From positions 1 to 64,000 of the forward strand of contig NZ_JBHLXC010000015.1 in the NCBI RefSeq assembly GCF_042432495.1: a stretch of DNA of 64,000 nt, read 5' to 3'. The stretch is from Pseudochelatococcus lubricantis. Lineage in GTDB: Bacteria; Pseudomonadota; Alphaproteobacteria; Rhizobiales; Beijerinckiaceae. Shown piece after piece: positions 60,900 to 64,000 of the stretch (positions are counted from its first letter, which is position 1; each line of letters starts with the position of its first letter). The position numbers and the translations under genes were made by a program. A model generated the notes under the pieces. The model did not search any database and was not told the origin of the DNA. It worked only from the letters and a program-made list of their open reading frames with translations.

Positions 60900-63712
60900 C
60901 TCGCCTGCTTCTTCAACAGAACGGCGCCAAGGCCGAGGAGGACAGGGATTGCGATCAGCAGCGGCCAGAAGGCATGCGAGAGATCGGCGAAGCCGAGCGC
61001 CTTCGAGAAGGTGCCGCGCGCGATGGTGATGAAATGGGTTGTGGGATAGATATGCCCGATGAAAGCGCCTCCCCCTTCGAGCGACGATACGGGTTCCGTC
61101 AGGCCCGAGAACTGCACGGCCGGCACGAGCGTCAGGATTGACGTGCCGAAGATGGCGGCGATCTGGCTGTTCATGAAAGTCGAGATCAGCAGGCCCATGC
61201 CGGTTGCGGTGATGACGTAGAGAAAGGCGCCCAGCGTCAGCGCCGCGAACGAACCCTTCAGGGGAACGCCGAAGAAGAAAATTGCCAGCGATACCAGAAG
61301 GATAAAGTTGAACATCGCCAGCAGCACGTAAGGGAGTTGCTTGCCGAGCAGGAATTCGAGCCGGGTTGTCGGCGTCACGTAAAGGTTGACGATGGAGCCG
61401 AGTTCCTTCTCGCGCACAACGCTGAGGGCGGTCAGCATCGCCGGTATCATGAGCAGCAGAAGCGGGATGACGGCCGGCACGATCGCCGGAAGGCTTTCTA
61501 CATCAGGGTTGTAGCGGTAGCGTATCTCGATGTTGAATAACGCGGCGGACGTCTGCGCACCCGCCGCACGGCTCGCCCTCTCCTGCAGCCAGCGCTGGTG
61601 CATACCCTGGATGTACCCCCGGACCGTCTCGGCCCGCTGGGGCATGGCGCCGTCGTACCAGACACCGATCGAAACCTGCCTGCCACGCAGGACGTCGCGG
61701 CCGAAACCGGGCGGAATTTCGATGGCGAGCGCGATCTCCCCCGCCCGCATCCGGCGGTCGAGATCGGCGTAGTCGGTGATCGGCGGCCGCTCGACGAAAT
61801 AGCGGGAGCCAGCAATATCAAGGCTGTAGCTGCGGCTGATGGTCGTCTGATCATGATCGAGGACGGCGAAGGTGAGATTCTCGACGTCCATGCTGATGCC
61901 ATAGCCGATGATAAACATCAGCAGCACGCTGCCGACCAGGGCGAGCGTGGCACGGATCGGATCACGGCGAAGCTCCAGCCCCTCAAGCCGCGCGTAGCTG
62001 AACATGCGCCGGAAGTCGAACAGGCCCGCACCGGAATCCCGTTTTGGATCAGTCTGTTGCGTTACCGCCGGGGCCGACGGAGGGTCCGCTTCCGGGATAT
62101 TTTCAGCCATGACGGGGGGCACAGGCGCATCGGCCGCCGTCCCCGCTCCCGCCTCCTCCAGATAGGCGATGAACGCATCCTCCAGCGTCGCCGCGCCGCG
62201 TTTTTCGACAATGGCCGCCGGGGTGTCGCTGACGAGCACCTTGCCCGCATGCATGAGGGAGATGCGGTCGCAGCGCTCGGCCTCGTTCATGAAATGGGTC
62301 GAGATGAAAATCGTCACGTTGTCGTTGCGCGACAGGTCGATCAGCTCCTGCCAGAGCGCGTCGCGGGCCACCGGGTCGACGCCCGAGGTCGGCTCGTCCA
62401 GAATGAGGATTTCCGGACCATGGATGAGCGCTACCGCCAACGACAGCCGCTGGCGGATACCGAGCGGCAGCGCATCGGGCAGGACGTCCATGACGTCCTC
62501 CAGATCGAAGCGCCTCGCCATCTCCTGGATGCGGCCGGGAATGGCGGCGAGGGGCAGGTGGAACAGACGCGCGTGCAGATCGAGGTTTTGGCGCACGGTC
62601 AGTTCGACGTAGAGCGAAAATGCTTGCGACATGTAGCCGACGCGCTTGCGCACCGCCATGTCGTGCGGGTCCACCTGCTGTCCGAACAGCTTCGCGATAC
62701 CCTCGGTCGCCGGCAGCAGACCGGTGAGCATTTTCATGGTCGTCGTCTTGCCGCAGCCGTTGGAGCCGAGGAAGCCGAAAATCTCGCCCTGCGGAATGCT
62801 GAAGCTGACATTGTCGACGGCGGTGAAATCGCCGAAGCGCATGGTCAGCCCCTCGGCCTCGATGGCGAGCGTCTCGTCGGGGCGATGCGTGCGCGGACGC
62901 AACTCGACCTTATGGTATGTGGCGCGGCTCTCCTCCGGCAGCAGGGCGATGAAGGCTTCGTCGAGCGTTCCGGCACCGGTACGGCGCAGCAGATCGCCGG
63001 GCGCGCCGACAGCGAGGACGCGGCCGGCATTCATCGCGGCGAGCCAGTCGAAGCGCGCGGCCTCCTCCATGTAGGCGGTGGCGACGATGACGCTCATGCC
63101 CGGTCGCTCGCGGCGGATATCGTCGATCAGATCCCAGAACTGGCGGCGCGACAGCGGATCGACGCCGGTGGTGGGCTCGTCGAGAATGAGCAGATCGGGA
63201 TCGTGGATGAGCGCGCAGCACAGGCCGAGCTTCTGCTTCATACCGCCCGACAGCTTGCCGGCGGGACGGCTCGCAAAGGGCGCAAGCCCGGTGCGGCCGA
63301 GCAGCCGCGCGATGCGTTCCTCACGCTCGCGCCGGTCGTGACCGAACAGCCGGCCGAAAAAATCGATGTTCTCGAACACCGAGAGATTAGGATAAAGATT
63401 TTTGCCAAGGCCCTGCGGCATATAGGCGATTTGCGGACAAACCCGACTGCGGTGGCGGGCGCTCGCGATGTCGCCGCCAAGCACCTCGATCTGCCCCTGC
63501 TGCACCACGCGCGCGCCCGCCACAAGCGACAGCAGGCTGGACTTGCCGACGCCGTCAGGCCCGATCAGGCCCACCATGCAGCCCGCGGGGATATCGAGAG
63601 TGATGTTGTCGAGCGCCAGCGTCTTGCCGTAACGCAGCCCGACGTTGACGAGCGAGGCGACAGGCGGCGTGGCGGGGAACGCCTCGGCCGGGACCGGGCT
63701 CTCGCGCGTCAT
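60896..63712 (-). CDS. RbbA-like ABC exporter, two ATPase domains fused to a permease
   Basis: The 938-residue protein has ATPase 1 (Walker A GPDGVGKSS, signature LSGGMKQKLG, Walker B LLILDEPTTGVDP), ATPase 2 (GSNGCGKTT, variant signature LPLGIRQRLS, then ILILDEPTSGVDP), and a C-terminal ABC-2 permease (VVREKELGSIVNLYVTPTTR). This is the RbbA/YhiH arrangement, once described as a ribosome-associated ATPase, and in such operons it acts as an exporter with a HlyD-type adaptor. ATG 63712 overlaps the adaptor stop (TGATG). Substrate unknown. Confidence 0.88.
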   Translation of the reverse strand: MTRESPVPAEAFPATPPVASLVNVGLRYGKTLALDNITLDIPAGCMVGLIGPDGVGKSSLLSLVAGARVVQQGQIEVLGGDIASARHRSRVCPQIAYMPQGLGKNLYPNLSVFENIDFFGRLFGHDRREREERIARLLGRTGLAPFASRPAGKLSGGMKQKLGLCCALIHDPDLLILDEPTTGVDPLSRRQFWDLIDDIRRERPGMSVIVATAYMEEAARFDWLAAMNAGRVLAVGAPGDLLRRTGAGTLDEAFIALLPEESRATYHKVELRPRTHRPDETLAIEAEGLTMRFGDFTAVDNVSFSIPQGEIFGFLGSNGCGKTTTMKMLTGLLPATEGIAKLFGQQVDPHDMAVRKRVGYMSQAFSLYVELTVRQNLDLHARLFHLPLAAIPGRIQEMARRFDLEDVMDVLPDALPLGIRQRLSLAVALIHGPEILILDEPTSGVDPVARDALWQELIDLSRNDNVTIFISTHFMNEAERCDRISLMHAGKVLVSDTPAAIVEKRGAATLEDAFIAYLEEAGAGTAADAPVPPVMAENIPEADPPSAPAVTQQTDPKRDSGAGLFDFRRMFSYARLEGLELRRDPIRATLALVGSVLLMFIIGYGISMDVENLTFAVLDHDQTTISRSYSLDIAGSRYFVERPPITDYADLDRRMRAGEIALAIEIPPGFGRDVLRGRQVSIGVWYDGAMPQRAETVRGYIQGMHQRWLQERASRAAGAQTSAALFNIEIRYRYNPDVESLPAIVPAVIPLLLLMIPAMLTALSVVREKELGSIVNLYVTPTTRLEFLLGKQLPYVLLAMFNFILLVSLAIFFFGVPLKGSFAALTLGAFLYVITATGMGLLISTFMNSQIAAIFGTSILTLVPAVQFSGLTEPVSSLEGGGAFIGHIYPTTHFITIARGTFSKALGFADLSHAFWPLLIAIPVLLGLGAVLLKKQAS

Positions 63713-64000
63713 CACGGGCTGACCGTCTTCTGCAACGCCTCGGGCCACTGGGCATCCGGCCGCAGCTTGACGTAGGCGAGGCCCGGCAAGCCCGTCTTGA
63801 CCTGCTCGATGTACTTGCGCAGCAGGTCAGGCGAAATCTGCGCCCGGATGCGGAACATCAGCTTCTCCCGCTCGACCGCCGTCTCGACGGTCTTGGGGGT
63901 GAACTGAGCGACGTCGGCAACGAAGGAAATCTTGGCGGGCAGGACATATTGCGGCGCGGCATCGAGCACGATGCGCGCCTCCGCGCCGAGCGCGAGCAGG
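63712..64000 (-). CDS. HlyD family periplasmic adaptor, partial (C-terminal end)
   Basis: Only the C-terminal 95 or so residues are in the window, and the reading frame is open to the right edge. LGAEARIVLDAAPQYVLPAK and the later VEREKLMFRIRAQI are typical of the last beta-barrel of HlyD/YhiI membrane fusion proteins. It is the first gene of the exporter unit. Confidence 0.8.
   Translation of the reverse strand, partial: LLALGAEARIVLDAAPQYVLPAKISFVADVAQFTPKTVETAVEREKLMFRIRAQISPDLLRKYIEQVKTGLPGLAYVKLRPDAQWPEALQKTVSP

Noticed and set aside
61598..63775. A 725-codon open frame on the plus strand
   Set aside because: It is antisense to the RbbA-like exporter gene, which has two complete ATPase domains. 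It shows no recognisable family.

Overview
The window is high-GC DNA from an alphaproteobacterium, most likely of the order Hyphomicrobiales (Rhizobiales). This is inferred from conserved gene neighbourhoods: rpmB beside a DUF3108 gene, cobS-cobT, CpdR divergent from an N-formylglutamate amidohydrolase, cysE followed by a DUF3126 gene, and CarD / FdxA / S4 protein / Suv3-like helicase in a row. I do not name a genus. One 20-base assembly gap (N) lies at 44752-44771.

Region 1 (1-27.7 kb) is an aromatic-acid catabolic region with the edge of an IS5/IS427-type insertion sequence at its left end. A MarR gene lies divergent from a p-hydroxycinnamoyl-CoA hydratase/lyase and CoA ligase pair. A second unit encodes an aromatic-acid MFS transporter, an amidohydrolase and an acyl-CoA dehydrogenase. 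Both control regions carry paired copies of one inverted-repeat motif. Next come a five-gene branched-chain-type ABC importer, the complete protocatechuate ortho-cleavage operon pcaDCHGB with divergent pcaQ, and pobA with an AraC-type regulator. A p-cresol methylhydroxylase operon (flavoprotein, cytochrome c, small Tat-signal protein, two aldehyde dehydrogenases) follows, with another divergent AraC regulator. The region ends with a fused extradiol-dioxygenase/esterase gene resembling MhqO joined to MhqD. Together these genes should carry hydroxycinnamates and p-cresol through 4-hydroxybenzaldehyde or vanillin to 4-hydroxybenzoate, protocatechuate and the upper beta-ketoadipate pathway. No pcaIJF genes are in the window.

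Region 2 (27.8-36.5 kb) is mixed: an MscS-type channel, a secreted GH16 glycanase with RTX-like repeats, a DUF4239 membrane protein, tRNA-Arg(CCU), and a nuclease-like gene paired with an M48 lipoprotein protease.

Region 3 (36.5-54.4 kb) is housekeeping: CarD, FdxA, S4 protein, Suv3-like helicase, DUF3108 protein, L28, a queuosine-precursor transporter family protein, CobT/CobS, tRNA-Val(GAC), CpdR, N-formylglutamate amidohydrolase, an Rsm22-type methyltransferase, a small lipoprotein, glutamate dehydrogenase and an orphan BMP-type binding protein.

Region 4 (54.4-64 kb) holds a DUF1007 plus NicO nickel/cobalt transport pair, cysE-DUF3126, a small membrane protein, a gamma-carbonic-anhydrase-like protein and a three-gene multidrug-type ABC exporter whose adaptor gene runs off the right edge. 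Two families of short dispersed palindromic repeats lie between genes of regions 1, 3 and 4.
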